NCBI GenBank assembly: GCA_028023455.1
Contig: JAQFVV010012423.1
Location: 6,304,269-6,368,268, forward strand
Length of the DNA: 64,000 bases
Source: Epiperipatus broadwayi
Lineage: Eukaryota > Onychophora > Udeonychophora > Euonychophora > Peripatidae
Reading direction: 5' to 3'
Shown piece after piece: positions 23,374 to 35,770 of this stretch; position 1 is the stretch's first letter; every line of letters starts with the position of its first letter. The position numbers were made by a program, and so were the translations under genes. Under the pieces are notes generated by a model. That model was given only the letters and a program-made list of their open reading frames with translations. It was not told where the DNA came from and made no database searches.

Positions 23374-26300
23374 AATTCTAATCCATATAAACAATAAACA
23401 GTAACATACATAATAACCAACTATATATACACAATAACCAATTATACATCTAAATACATACTTTCAAATATTTATATTACGATTGTAACATAATAATGTT
23501 AAATGTAGTAAGTCTTTTTCAATTTATATAATTTATTTTTTATATTTCCTTACATACTAAATTATTATAACCACAATAATATATCTAACTAATAAACTAA
23601 TAATATTTTGCTAATCTATTAATATTTCTTATTGTTTATTATATTTTTATATTTCTGTTAAAATTATGTAATAATGTAACTAGTAAATTATCATACCTTA
23701 TGGTATAAAACTGAAGTGGATATAGTTACAACTCTTATTGAGTGATATCATTTCATTTCTTTTATAGTTTATTGATGACTAACTATTGGTTCAGCATAAT
23801 CCAATGGGGCTCAATTATCTCCATTTCAATGTCTATGTATTAATATGCAAATCTATATCTTTTAAATTTAAGCTTAATATTTTATCAATTTCAAACTTTT
23901 TATAAACTAAGCTTATACATTATTCTTTTCTATAAAATATTTATTTTTGAATTCTTACTTAACTTATATTAAAACTCTACATTTTTATATTTTTATAAAT
24001 AATATTAATCATAAGTTAAATAAAGATTTGGATTTAAAAACTGTGCTTACATAAATATGATTGAGGTAAATTCAAATAATAAAATTATAACAAATGAAAA
24101 ATAAGTTATAGAAAAATAAAAAGAGGAAGCTATTATATAATATAAAGGACGCTACATTAAATTTATAAATTTGGCAATTATTGAAATAAAAAGATAAAAG
24201 AAGATAGAGTTTTAACATAAGTTAAATAAAAATTCAAAAGTAAACATTTATAAATATCACTTTATAATAATATATGATTCGTTTATAAAAAACTTTAAAT
24301 TGTTAAAATTTTAAATTTTAAAGATGTAGATTTAAATTTTATACATTAATATATAGATAATTTTAATACAAATTTAATAAATTAAAAATATAATAAAAAA
24401 TGTTAATAGGATATTAAAATATAAATTTATTAAATTAGATATATTATTGTGGCCATAGTAGCAATAATTAGTATGTGACAAAAATATAAAAAATAAATTA
24501 TATAAATTAGTAAAGATCTACTACATTTAACATTGTTGTATAGGTGCAATTGTGACATAGATATTTGAGAATATATGTTTAGATGTATAATTAGTTATTA
24601 GGTCTATTGTTTATATGGATTAGGTAATCTGTTTGCATATTTATGTATCCTTATATATATTTTAGCTCTGATGAAAAAACATTAGTTGACACTGTGAGCT
24701 TGGTCAAGTAAAAGTGAAATAGTGATTAAAGAAAGGATAATTTATTTATTTGCTTTATAAACTTAATCATGCATAAAGGAGATATAAAATAAAAGAAGAA
24801 TAAAACACTTCATAAGCATAGCAAGCAAAAGCAAAAAAAGATTTTTAATGGAAATGAATTTACATTATTGTCATTGAAATATATATAAAAGGCCAATGTT
24901 TAGATTGATATTAAATAATAACCATTGCTAATTTTATTTTGATTATTAATACAATTGATATATATATGTGTGTGTGTGTGTGTGTTTTTTTTAAATATAA
25001 ATTTATATATAATATTTGCATAAAAATACTAACAATTCATAATATTAAAAAATGAATATTTTTTACAGAAGTAAAAAACGTTTTATTTTGGAAATAGCTA
25101 ATGGTTAAATAAATTTTAACTAATAGTTTGCATATGAATTCCAATAATAAAAACAGAGTATAAAATTAAATATTTATTTATAAATAATAGTAATAATGAT
25201 GATAGTAACAACAATAATAAAATAAGCTTGATATGAGAAAACCAAATATTTATTCAGGGATTAAATATTTTTTGTTTTTGACTAATATAATATTTTAGTC
25301 TATATAGTTATTTGTTAGAATAAATTGTATGCATATTATTTAATTATATATATATTTATTTATTTATAAATAAATAAATTTTGTTCATATATGTTGTCTA
25401 TTTGAAAATTTTGTTTCAGTGTCACTTAGTAAGTAATTATTTTAAGTCAGTTTCTAAACATCTTAAGATTGTGAATATTAAAAAATAAGTAATTTATTTA
25501 TTTGCAAATAAAATTATAAATCATTTTAGATAACTTGGCTATTTTAAAAAATTATTCTTCCCATTGATTACAGTTAATGATATTTAGTGAAATATGTTGT
25601 AATCAGATTTAATAATTTTAAAAATGTGCTTTTTAAACTAAATATATCATATATTAATAAATAAATGAATGAATCTTTCACTTAATCATCTCCAAATTGA
25701 ATTTTCAAGTCATTCATTAGAGTTTAGAAATATAATCATTTTTTACACATTTCAGTACTATGCATAATAGAATATTTTAAAAGAAGTTAGTGAATTAATT
25801 TGTGATTGAGGTTTATGGATAGAAAATATATTACAGGTTCATAATTTGAAAATTAAAAAAAATAATTATGAAAAAAAAAAAAGAATTCTAAAATATGAAT
25901 ATCAGTAAAAACATAATTCAATGTTACAAAAGAATATTGAGTATTGAAAGTATAATAAATATATGATATCACTAGAGGGAACTTATTGTTATTTATAAAT
26001 AGACTAGAAGCTTTAAATATCAAAAAATAATCCCAAAGTAAGATAAACATTTGAACAATACTTGTGATTCATGAGGATATAGAAATGAGATTATAAAACA
26101 TTTATATCTTGAATATAAAATACTGAAGAGTAATCGGAGCAAAACATACACATAACAAAAATAAAAGAGTAGAGATTTTTAAGTTTTTGTTTAATTTTTT
26201 TTAAGACACAAACAATGCAAATAAGAAAATAATACTGGAACCAATAGAATAGCATTTATTAATATGAGCTAGGAGTTAGATAAAGAAATTGTCAATAGCA

Positions 26301-27811
26301 TCAGGATAATTTAGAGATAGCATATTGAAAGATAATGTGTAGTTGTAAAAATATTTAAGAAAAAGGGAGTGAATTTGGGGATCAAGTATTATCACTTCCT
26401 CATATTATATTACATCATATTTATAATTCATTGGTTCTCATGAAAATTAATTGTTTCATTGATAGTCATTGTTAAGGATTTTCTGTGTCAGATAATCACT
26501 TTTATAGATCTTTTCTTTAAAAAAAAAGTGAGTTGGACAATAAAGGTTTGCTATAATAAGAATTCTAAATATAATAAAATGCATAAATCAATTGAATAGT
26601 TCGTCAATATTCTATGGCAGACAATTTAGTAAAGACCATAAATCATGGTTTATTTTAATCATAGTAATTATTACTGCAATTTTAACGATATAAATTCCTA
26701 AACTTTATTTTTTAAATTGTGAATAGTTGTTTTTATTGTATGATCTTATTTTAATGTTCATGTTAAGCAAGTAAATATAATAATTTGTTTATAAAATAAT
26801 GAAATTTTATAATTTTTTTATCAAAATTAAATATTATATGAACGTAATAAAATGTTTAGGACACCACTAATAACATGTATACTAAAGATCAAAATGCACA
26901 TGGTAATCACTTTAATTAAAGATCACATTATGTTGAAGAAATTGGATTTTTTTGCATACATACATACTATTTTTTCTGTCCCAAAACACATATAGATAAC
27001 TGACTATTATAATCAAGTGATAAAAATCAATATTATATATTCACCAAAAAAAAAAAACACCAGATCTTATAGCTTATCTCACACAATGCTTTCCTAGCTT
27101 CTTTATTTTTATTCTTTTATTTTTATCACACACTATTTGCATATCTAATTATTGCAAATCTAATTATTATTTTTTTGAAAAAAAAAAAATTATATTTAAA
27201 TACACATCAAATTTAGATTCTCTTCCTCTTTTTATTTTTTTTAGTGTGTTTTTTACTCTTTCAATGCTTTTATGTTTCTAACTATAAACTTTCAAATTTT
27301 TCTTTAATACTGATATATTAATTAAAGATTTATCTCACTATGTTTAACAAATTGTGAGCGTTAATATTAATGTAAAACTTAGTCAATAGTGTTGAAAGGT
27401 AAAATTACGAGCATAAATTACCCAAGTAATTAAAAAATAATTATATTTCCAATCTTAGACATTCTCTTGATTATGATAATTCAGAATTTTATCAGTTAAA
27501 TTTTTTTCAGAAAATTGTGCACAAAATAAACAACGGGATGGCGAATAAACAAATATATAGCTGTCAAATTAGATAGATAGAGTGATGAATCTCTGTATAT
27601 AATTTTTCCCTATTTACATATGTAAATAATAAAAAGAAAGTAGTTTAATTCTTTTATCTCTAAAGTTTAAAGAGACTTAAAATCAATTATAAAATATTCT
27701 TTGTAGAAATTAGATCGTTGTATAAAATTAAACATTTTTTAAACATATTGATTTTGTACACATTTTTTTCCAATTAAAATTGTGTTTATATTTTTTTAAC
27801 ATTTTTTTTAG

Positions 27812-27885
27812 AATATAGCTATACTTGCAACACTCATGTAGATGGTAAAGCATGTACGTTACTCATTCTGGACACTGCAGGAAAG
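27812..27885 (+). CDS. Ras-like small GTPase, switch I-II exon
   Basis: This 74-nt internal exon follows a T-rich acceptor (TTTTTTTTAG) and ends at AAAG|GTATTT. It begins with the last two bases of the Glu codon opened by the exon at 5097-5153 and ends on a codon boundary. It encodes (E)YSYTCNTHVDGKACTLLIL followed by DTAGK, which fits beta2, beta3 and the DTAG switch II motif of Ras. The residue at the place of catalytic Gln61 is Lys. In Ras this change impairs GTP hydrolysis, and several RERG/RASL-type proteins also depart from Gln here, so the protein may rely on other control. Downstream exons for NKxD and SAK motifs were not recognised in the remaining 36 kb. Confidence 0.85.
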
Positions 27886-29387
27886 GTATTTGTTTTATTT
27901 TCATATATATGTAAACAATGCATGACGCTAGCTGAAATCTATATAAAATATCTGAAATATTTCATAGCTATTTCCATTTCAGTGGGCTGCATAAATTTAG
28001 GCAAGTCTTTATTTAAAAGGGAATTTGGGCTGAAACAATATAGCTATGGAGCATTTTAAATATATATATAAACAAACTTATATGTATATATAAAATTTTA
28101 TTTATAATTTTAAAAAATGACGTAAATATAAAACTTGATTAAAACTTGAGAAAAATTATCTGCAACCTTTAAGTAGCAATTATTTTAATAAACATAACCA
28201 ATTCTCTTATTTTTTGAAATACAATAACTTAATAGTAATAACTGTTGGGTCATATATTAATTAGAGAGTAATCCAATTTAAATGTAATATTAAATCTAAA
28301 TTGTAAATTTAAATAATAATTACATTTTTTATAAAATATAAGTATATTAGTTTGGAAATCTATATATTAGCATTATTAAAATATTTATTGATATTATTAT
28401 AAAGAGGTATAAATATATAACAAATGTTGTAATGAAGTAAGAGGGTGAAAAAAGAGAACAATATATTAATATTTTTTAAAGCAGCTATCGATTTAAGAAT
28501 AATGGGGTTTTAATCAGTTTTCTATTATGAATCAAATTTAAATAATATTTATAAAAAAAATCAATCAAGAGACTATATTTAAAACTTAATTTTAAATAAA
28601 TAATATTTACTGATAAAATAGTCAAAATATAATTAACATAGAGCTTTGGTATATTAGTCTTCCTAACAGGATTTGTTATGCGATATTAAAATTACAAATT
28701 TAGTTCTCGAATTTTATGCAGTCTATAGTAAAATAATTAAATACAACTTTAATTAACTTAAAATCAATAGTGACCATTGATATTTATATTAGAATTGTTT
28801 CTGTTATGCAAATACAGATCATAATAGTATATTTTGTTTTAAGTGTTATTCAGCGGTAAAATAAATATAAATTAAATATTTATAAATTATTTTCTCTATT
28901 TACATACCTATTAATTAATTCTAAATATAATAAAAGTTCTATATATATAAACCAACTTCATAAAATAAAATTTTTACTTGAAAATACACATAAATTATAG
29001 CTTGAATAGAATATATATTATTATAAAAACAAGATTATTCCATTCGTATTACTGTATTTTGTTACTTAAAATACTTGTTTTCGCTTTTTATTAAAATACA
29101 GTTACTGCAAATTGATCTGCAAGTTATTTTTTTCTAAACCTATTCAGGTATTATAGTTAAACTTTAATAAAACATTTGTTTTAAAAGTTTCTTACACATT
29201 TTGATACGATGTACATGTGCTTAATTTTGTTGAAAGAATTTATAAAATATTTTGCGCTCTCTATTATAGATTGCATTGTTAAAAATAAAAAAAAAACGTA
29301 CTACTTATTGCTAATTTATATATTCTTTTTTTTAAGTAAATATTATGAGAATTAATGATTGTGCAGGTTTAGAGATAGTGCAAATAA
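27886..29387. other. AT-rich non-coding, probably next intron
   Basis: This follows the donor of the second Ras-like exon. No gene, RNA or repeat element is recognised. Confidence 0.5.
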
Positions 29388-29484
29388 TAGTTGGTGGCTT
29401 TGTGGTTAGCGTAGCTGCCTTCCAAGCAGCTGGCCCGGGTTCGCTTTCCGGGCAATGATTTGACATATGAAAAAAAAAAAAAAA
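29388..29484 (+). repeat. tRNA-Gly(TCC)-derived short SINE
   Basis: A tRNA-Gly-like body has intact A and B box words (TGGTTAGCG and GGGTTCGCTTTCC) and a perfect anticodon arm around TTCCAAG. Directly after it come TTTGACATATG and a run of A. The second copy at 36992-37087 (minus strand) has the same tail word. The acceptor stem pairs poorly here, so it is unlikely to be a working tRNA gene. Confidence 0.75.
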
Positions 29485-29941
29485 GTTATTTAGAATAAAA
29501 AAAAAAATTAAAATGAGATAGATGAAAAAATACTTCGTGTAAAAAATAAGACAAAATGAAGTAAATGGGTGAAGAAATATCTCAAAATATAAGATGAATG
29601 GATAAAGTTATAGTAAGAGGTAAAGTTTAAATATTTTTAATGACTTAAGTTATTATTATTAAACATGAATTATATTATTTTTAATTAAGCTGTAGCAATA
29701 TTTATAAAAGATGATTGCTAAATTTATCATTTTAATTACAAAATATTAAATTTTATAAAGAAATTCTGATTTTTATTTTTCTGTATTTGATTTATATTTA
29801 TTATGTTTTAAATATTTTATTAAATAAATATTTTTTACAAATTACAATCTCCTTATTGTTTTTTAATTATTTAAATCATATTATTGACTCATTCATAGAT
29901 TAAAAAATAAATTAATTTACCTAGCTTAATAAAAAGATATT

Positions 29942-30786
29942 TTAACCTTTTAACTGTTTGACTCGTTCTTAATCGAGGCAATTTTTGATACATATTCGTT
30001 TTAATCGAGTAAATTTGACATCGCTGTAAATTGCTTAGTTTTTGGACTACGTTTACGGTTTTAACGTCATTTTTTAGAACGCAAAAAGTTTTATAATATA
30101 CTGCCATCTATTGAATTATTTTACAAGTAAAAAATCAATTAATTGATGATTTATGTCAAACAAAAACTAAGCACTGCCTTTTCACATCTTTTCTTGAATC
30201 TTATTGGCTGTTGAAATTTTGTAAACAAAAGAAAATGGAAAAGCTCCGCCTTCTCATCATCTTTTCTTGAATCTTATTGGCTGTTAAAATTTTTATATGG
30301 GCCAAAAATTAAAAATTTACGAACACTTTTGTTTTATTTTGAAAATGATAAACGAATGTTTTAGAGCATTTTAAAAATATTTTTTGATGAAATACAAATA
30401 AAATACAAATTATTTTCATATAATATGTCAAAAATAAATATTATTTTACAAAAATAGTTACGATTTTAGCAAGAATTATTTATTTATTGCAAAGTCGGGA
30501 AAAAAAATCATAACGTGAAATTATGATTGCCGTTTCTTTTCATGTCAACCGTAACAAATATTTTTAAAATTAAAAATCAAAATTTATTTTTGAACAAACT
30601 TTCGTTTATTTTTATAATGTGAGAAATTACTAATATACTTTTTAAAAACGAAACTAAAGTGAATATATTTAAAAAAACGGTCAATAACTTTTGAAAAATT
30701 GATACATTATTTTGTGCATCGGCTAATTAAAAGCTTTGAGTGATACCACCTGCAGCGAATGAACAATTGGACAGTTAAAGGGTTAA
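29942..30786. mobile_element. piggyBac-like MITE with TTAA flanks
   Basis: TTAA at 29942-29945 and 30783-30786 brackets an 837 bp element. Its ends are CCTTTTAACTGTTTGA on the left and, as reverse complement, CCCTTTAACTGTCCAA on the right. The TTAA duplication and C-rich tips fit piggyBac-type transposons, but there is no transposase. Inside, a 33 bp segment starting CTTTTCTTGAATCTTATTGG occurs twice (about 30186 and 30260). CpG sites are notably common here compared with the flanks. The minus-strand frame 29889-30107 spans the terminus and is spurious. Confidence 0.7.
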
Positions 30787-30902
30787 ATAAGAAGTGTTCC
30801 GTTTCCCCCTCAGTGTGCACCACTACTATCAAAACATCACATTCAATACTTATATACATATATACTATATTAATTTGCTATCTATCTTATATATATATAT
30901 AT

Positions 30903-30925
30903 ATATCAACAACAACAACAACAAC

Positions 30926-30961
<36 letters not shown>

Positions 30962-30962
30962 T
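30903..30962. repeat. (CAA)n(TAA)n microsatellite
   Basis: A TATA run changes into CAA and then TAA units at the outer end of the minus-strand Penelope-like copy. The open frame 30759-30968 runs through it and is not a gene. Confidence 0.9.
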
Positions 30963-30965
30963 AAT

Positions 30966-33080
30966 TAGGCTTTCAATCAGCAGAAATGTTTTCGATTAAT
31001 TTTTTAAGCCTCCTAAACTGTCATTGCCATTAAATTCAATAATATAACAGAAGCCAATGTTACCAACTCAAACCCCATGAATCCCAAATTTTAGCATTAG
31101 CAGTTTGTCTATTAATTACAATCACTTTATTTCTATTTATTAAAATTGCCTCCTTAATTTTTCTTTTATTACAGTTTTTCTCCTCATGAAGAATGTTAAC
31201 TCAAGATCAAACTTAAATTTATATTTACATGTGCGTTCATAATCCAAGAAAACTGAAGCAGTCATTAAGTCTTTTTTTTTTTATTTTTCACGTGCTTGTG
31301 TAACAATTCATACTCCTTTAATCTTTTTTCAATACTGCATCTAGATTCAACTATATATGATGACATATATCCACAAAGAATTTGATACACAATATTATTT
31401 TTTTGCCTAACATGTATGACACTTTTAGAATTATTCACTAACTTATTAACATTATTTGTAACACAAAATGAAACATTAAATGCATCCTTATATATATCCT
31501 GAAAAAATTCACTTGAGCATTTCAAATATATAGAATAGATATCCATTTTTATTATCAATCTTCAACTCCTTTAAATCATTATAACTCTTTTTAAATTGAC
31601 AAAAAATATTGTTAATCTATTCAATCTTATAACCAATTTTAAGCCATTCCTTGACAAATATCTCAATATTTTTTAATTTATCACACTGCTATTTTTCATT
31701 ATGAAGCAAAAAAAAATCTAATTGTATTTATATATTGCACTATTTCTCTCATCTAATATGAGGTTAGAGAAGAAAAGTACAAAGAAGAAAATTTAGAGAA
31801 ACTTTTCACATGACAATGGCAAACAATCCCATAAGGCAATCTAGTGTGACTATGTATAATGTATGGAAACCACTAATCAACTTTTCTCTTTAAAAAAATG
31901 GAGAAATAATGAGGATCATCATAGATAAGTATATGAAATTTCTACTGATGGTTGCCTTTGGCAGAATAGCTCAGTTGGTTAGAGCGTTACCTTAAAATTC
32001 AATACTTAAGAATTCTGGGGTATGTGTTTGATTCCCATGCTAGTACTGTCACTGGTCAGCCCAGCAACACTTGAAAAAAGGGGAGAATAATACCTCTTGA
32101 AATATTGTGCATATGCTAATCTGTATGCTGTTATTAACAGTTGAATGTATTTAGATTTTAACTAAATTTATTTTTTTCTAAAGACATTCAATACTCATAT
32201 TAGATGATGTAAATAGTTCAATATGTAAATACAATTAAAACACCATCATCGCAAACCTTCAGAAAAAAGATCTAAAACTTGCCATCTTAATGCATTATTG
32301 GTACTTTTTATTTACAATTTATATATCCTATTTTTTGCAATGGTTTGATTATTAATTTATAATTTAACACATTATTATTTTTTGTAATATATTAATTCAA
32401 ATACTTAATATGTTTGTCCTATTTCTTTACAATAGTTCATTTCAAGCCATTTAAATTATTTAACTCCTCTACAAGCAAATTTATAGTATTGGTATTTCTG
32501 CAAATAAAAACATCACATATCTTTTGTAAATTTTAATATCTTTAAAAAGTACACATATCTAAAACACTACTCTCATATGTAGACAAAACAAAATTGCAAA
32601 CTTGTACAACAACAGGTAGATCAACCTTTAGTCATTTTATAATATCCATCTTCAAAATAAGTAACAATATTATCATCAAAAAATTTTAAAAAACCAATAA
32701 CAAGTTTTATAACATATTTACAAACACCTTTACCTTTAATGCATATTCAATTATTTTTATGGAATTCACTCTATCAATAAAACTATACATTTCTGCCACA
32801 TTTATTGAAGCAATAATATCACTCTTATCAATCACTATATTTTTAATTCTATCTACAAAATCAAAAGATGAAGCAATAGTATTTTACCTAAATCCTAAAA
32901 TCTCTTGTAACAGCTTACCAATATATTTAGAAGTATGATATATAAATGAAGCATGAAAATCAATTATAATTGATAAAGCATTACCTTCTTTATGCAATTT
33001 TATCTTTGCAAAAATACAAGGACATACAATGCAGGAAGAATATATCTTATAGTACACGTTATTACCAATGATTTTATTTT
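30966..33080 (-). pseudogene. Penelope-like element, minus-strand copy, 5' truncated and interrupted
   Basis: On the minus strand, 33093-32884 encodes RT finger sequence (KLHKEGNALSIIIDFHASF). Then come decayed RT sequence to about 32264, an inserted element (31723-32263), and from 31558 to 31265 a GIY-YIG-type endonuclease region (NIVYQILCG, SYIVESRCSIEKRL). The usual YIGES word is YIVES here. Penelope-like elements combine an RT related to telomerase with this nuclease. The copy is inverted relative to, and abuts, the plus-strand copy starting at 33081; the two align over most of their length. Stops and frameshifts make it inactive. Confidence 0.85.
31723..32263 (+). repeat. SINE-like insertion with tRNA-like head and inverted ends
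   Basis: The insertion interrupts the minus-strand Penelope-like copy; the flanking words AAAAAAAATCTA and AAAAAAGATCTA look like a target duplication. From 31961 it has a tRNA-like part with an intact D arm (GCTCAGTTGGTTAGAGC) and a B-box-like word (GTTTGATTCCC). The 3' part ends near 32242 with CATATTAGATGATG and AAATACAATT, and this end is present in inverted form at the left edge (31725-31765). A second copy without the inverted piece is at 44716-44985. Confidence 0.65.
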
Positions 33081-34397
33081 TTTGTAGATACAATTAAAAA
33101 TATAGTGATTGATGGAAGTAATGTTATTGAATCATTAGATGTAACAGAAATGTATGTTTCCATTGATAGAGTGAATTCAATAAAAATAATTGAACATGCA
33201 TTAAAGGGTAAGATGTTTATATGTTATAAAATTTGTTATTGGTTCTATAAAAAAAATTGATAATAACATAGTCATTTCTTTTGAAGGTGGATATTATAAA
33301 ATGTCTAAAGGTTGGCCTATGGATCTGTCTGATGTTGCACAAATTTGCAATTTTGTTTCATCTACATATGAGAGTATTATTTTAGATATATGTACTTTTA
33401 AAGATATTAAAATATACAAAAGGTATATGGATGATCTTTTTATTTGCAGAAATACCAATACTATAAATTTGCTTGTAAGAGGAGATAAATATTTTGAATG
33501 GCTTGAAATGGACTATTAAAAAGGAACAGGACAAAAGTATTAAGTATTTGGATTTATTTATTACAAGAGATAATAGTATGTTAAGTTATAAATTAATAAT
33601 CAATCCATTGCAAAAAAGAAAATATATAAATTGTAAATCAAAAATACCAATTATGCATAAGATGGAAGTTTTAGATCTTTTTTGTTTCATAATAAAAAAA
33701 TTATGTCATTATGAGTATGATAAATTAAAAAAAATTGAGATATTGGCCAAGGAATTGCTTGAAATTGGTTATAAAATGGAACAGATTAACAATACTTTAT
33801 ATCAATTTAAAAAAAGTTATAATGATTTAAAGGAGCTGACGATTGATAATAAAAAATTGATATCTATTCTGTATATTTCAAATGTTCAAGTGAAATTTTT
33901 TAAGATTATATACAGATGTGGTTAATGTTTTATTTTCTGTTACAAATAGCAGTAATAAATTAGTGAATAATTCTAAAAGTGTCATATTTGTCAAGCAAAA
34001 AAAGTAATGTTGTGTATCAATTTTTTGTGGATGTATGTTATCATATATAGGTGAATCAAGGTGCAGTATTAAAAAAAGTTTAAAGGAGCATGAATTGTTA
34101 TACAAGGATGTGAAAAATAAAAATAATAATGATTTAATGACTGCTTCAGTTTTCTTGGATCATGAAAGTGCTAAGATTCTTCATGAAGAGAGAAACCATA
34201 ATAAAACAAAAATTAAGAAGGCAATTTTGATAAATAGAAATAAAATGAATATAATTAATAGAGAAGCTGCTACTATTAAAATTCAGGATTCATGGGATTT
34301 CAATTCATGATGTTGGCTTTCATTATGTTTTTTGAATTCAATGGCAGTTGAGGAAGTTAAGGAATTCATCAAAAGTACTTTTAAGGATTGAAAGATA
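33081..34397 (+). pseudogene. Penelope-like element, plus-strand copy, 5' truncated
   Basis: The copy starts inside the RT. KMSKGWPMDLS and RYMDDLFICR (YMDD near 33424-33435) are RT motifs B and C in frame 33301-33519. RT thumb sequence (KYLDLFITRDNS) continues in frame 33494-33925. After another frame change the GIY-YIG nuclease follows (VYQFFCG, SYIGESRCSIKKSL near 34013-34090) and the frame ends at 34308. Unlike the minus-strand copy, YIGES is intact. At least two frameshifts break it. Its 5' end meets the 5' part of the inverted copy, making a head-to-head arrangement. A hammerhead-like core begins about 210 bp after its stop. Confidence 0.88.
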
Positions 34398-34502
34398 GTA
34401 AATTACCATTATATTTATTATTTTTATTGTTATAATAGTTTTTAATTAACAGATATTTTATTTGTGTGTATATACTAAATAAATGATGAAAATATGTGTA
34501 AG

Positions 34503-34560
34503 AGATTGTGATCTGGGCCATCTGATGAGTGTTGATTCAGCACACAATGCATACCTTGAG
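34503..34560 (+). ncRNA. decayed hammerhead ribozyme downstream of the Penelope-like element
   Basis: CTGATGA (34522-34528) is followed by a good stem II, GTGTT with loop GATTC and AGCAC (34529-34543), and then ACAA where GAAA is required. The preceding GTGATCTGG matches R2 arms at 22.6 and 35.4 kb. It is a partial R2-type copy, not expected to cleave. Confidence 0.5.
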
Positions 34561-35234
34561 GGCAGTTGCTTTTTTCATGTCTTTGATTATTTTTTTCAGT
34601 AATGTGTGATGAAATAGAAGTACATATATTTAGATGTATATTAGTTTAAGTATGTCCAAAAAAATAATGTGTATATGAAGTTAAATTATATCAATGCTAT
34701 ATCGTTTACTTGAAAAAGTGTATGTTTTAAATATATCTATAGTTTGATCAGAGATTGGTCTGACTTCTGGAATGATGAATGATTGTGATAAGATTGAGCT
34801 AAAGATGAAAGATGCACTAATAAATAGACAAGAAGTTAAAAGATAGAATTGCAAACTATCAAATAAGCAGAACAATAATCCAGAATGTTCTATTTATGGA
34901 TATACTTGTAAAACATAGATTAATTTATATAATCATTACAAAATTCTTGTTAATATATTATTTGTTATTATTGCTATTTTATTTTATCTTTTTCTCTCTT
35001 TAAGTTGCTAGTTGTTTCTGTTGATGATCATATCATTAAAAAAAAAATCCAAGTTTATATAAATACTGTTGTTAATTCTAAGCACTCAGTTAATGTTAAT
35101 AAATACTAAATAATACTGTAAACATATTATTGCACTCAAGTAATTCACTGGTTATTTTAGTATTTAAATAGCTTGTAAATTTTTATCATGTGAAATAACA
35201 TTCTTTAAAAATAAAATATATTGTATTAGGATAA
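34561..35234. other. AT-rich non-coding stretch
   Basis: No gene is recognised between the Penelope-like element and the R2 palindrome. The minus-strand frame 34681-34875 has no family signature. Confidence 0.5.
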
Positions 35235-35516
35235 ACATTATTTGAAATACCAAGCACTCTTATACCTGGAGCTTAATTGTAAATATAGGGGATTTGAACT
35301 CGGACTTTCAAGCCCTTCACTATTCACACTATCTCATACTACTGATACACATGGCCACACACATGCAGAAAAGATAAATAATCACCAATATATGTATTTC
35401 GTGATAAACCAGCACTCATCAGTTGGTCCAGACTATCATCTCCCATACATATATATAATCAGTGCTCAGTTTATATTAAGATAGCAAATCCTTGCACTTT
35501 AATGGACTGAGCACTG

Positions 35517-35562
<46 letters not shown>

Positions 35563-35770
35563 CACTGCTTATATATATATATGAATGGAAGATGGTAGTC
35601 TGGACCAACTTATGAGGGCTGGTTTAGCACAAAATATGTCTATTGGTGATTATTTATCTTTTCTGAAAGTATGTGATCATGTGTATCAGTAGTATGAAAT
35701 AATGTGGATAGTGAAGGGCTTGAAAGTCTTAGTTCAAATGCCCTATATTGATAATCATTATTAAAAGTTG
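35235..35770. repeat. R2 palindrome with central (TA)n
   Basis: The arm 35235-35520 and the arm 35575-35770 are inverted copies (shared words GACTTTCAAGCCCTTCACTA, ACTACTGATACACATG, AAAGATAAATAATCACCAAT). They are separated by a TA run at 35519-35558. This is the same family as 22150-22790. The open frame 35242-35484 lies within the left arm and is not a gene. Confidence 0.85.
35384..35427 (-). ncRNA. hammerhead ribozyme in R2, core intact, weak stem II
   Basis: On the minus strand: stem I ACCAA (35423-35427), CTGATGA (35416-35422), stem II GTGCTGGTTTATCAC (three outer pairs, one mismatch), GAAA (35397-35400), a minimal A-U stem III, and the stem I partner TTGGT (35384-35388). All invariant core bases are present. 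Stem II is imperfect compared with the family (GTGCT/AGCAC). Predicted cleavage lies between 35389 and 35388. Confidence 0.55.

Noticed and set aside
29391-29462. A functional tRNA-Gly(TCC) gene
   Set aside because: The acceptor stem pairs poorly and the body is followed by a SINE tail and poly-A shared with a second copy.
30186-30293. A host promoter with CCAAT and GC boxes
   Set aside because: The words lie inside a TTAA-flanked MITE and no gene starts downstream.
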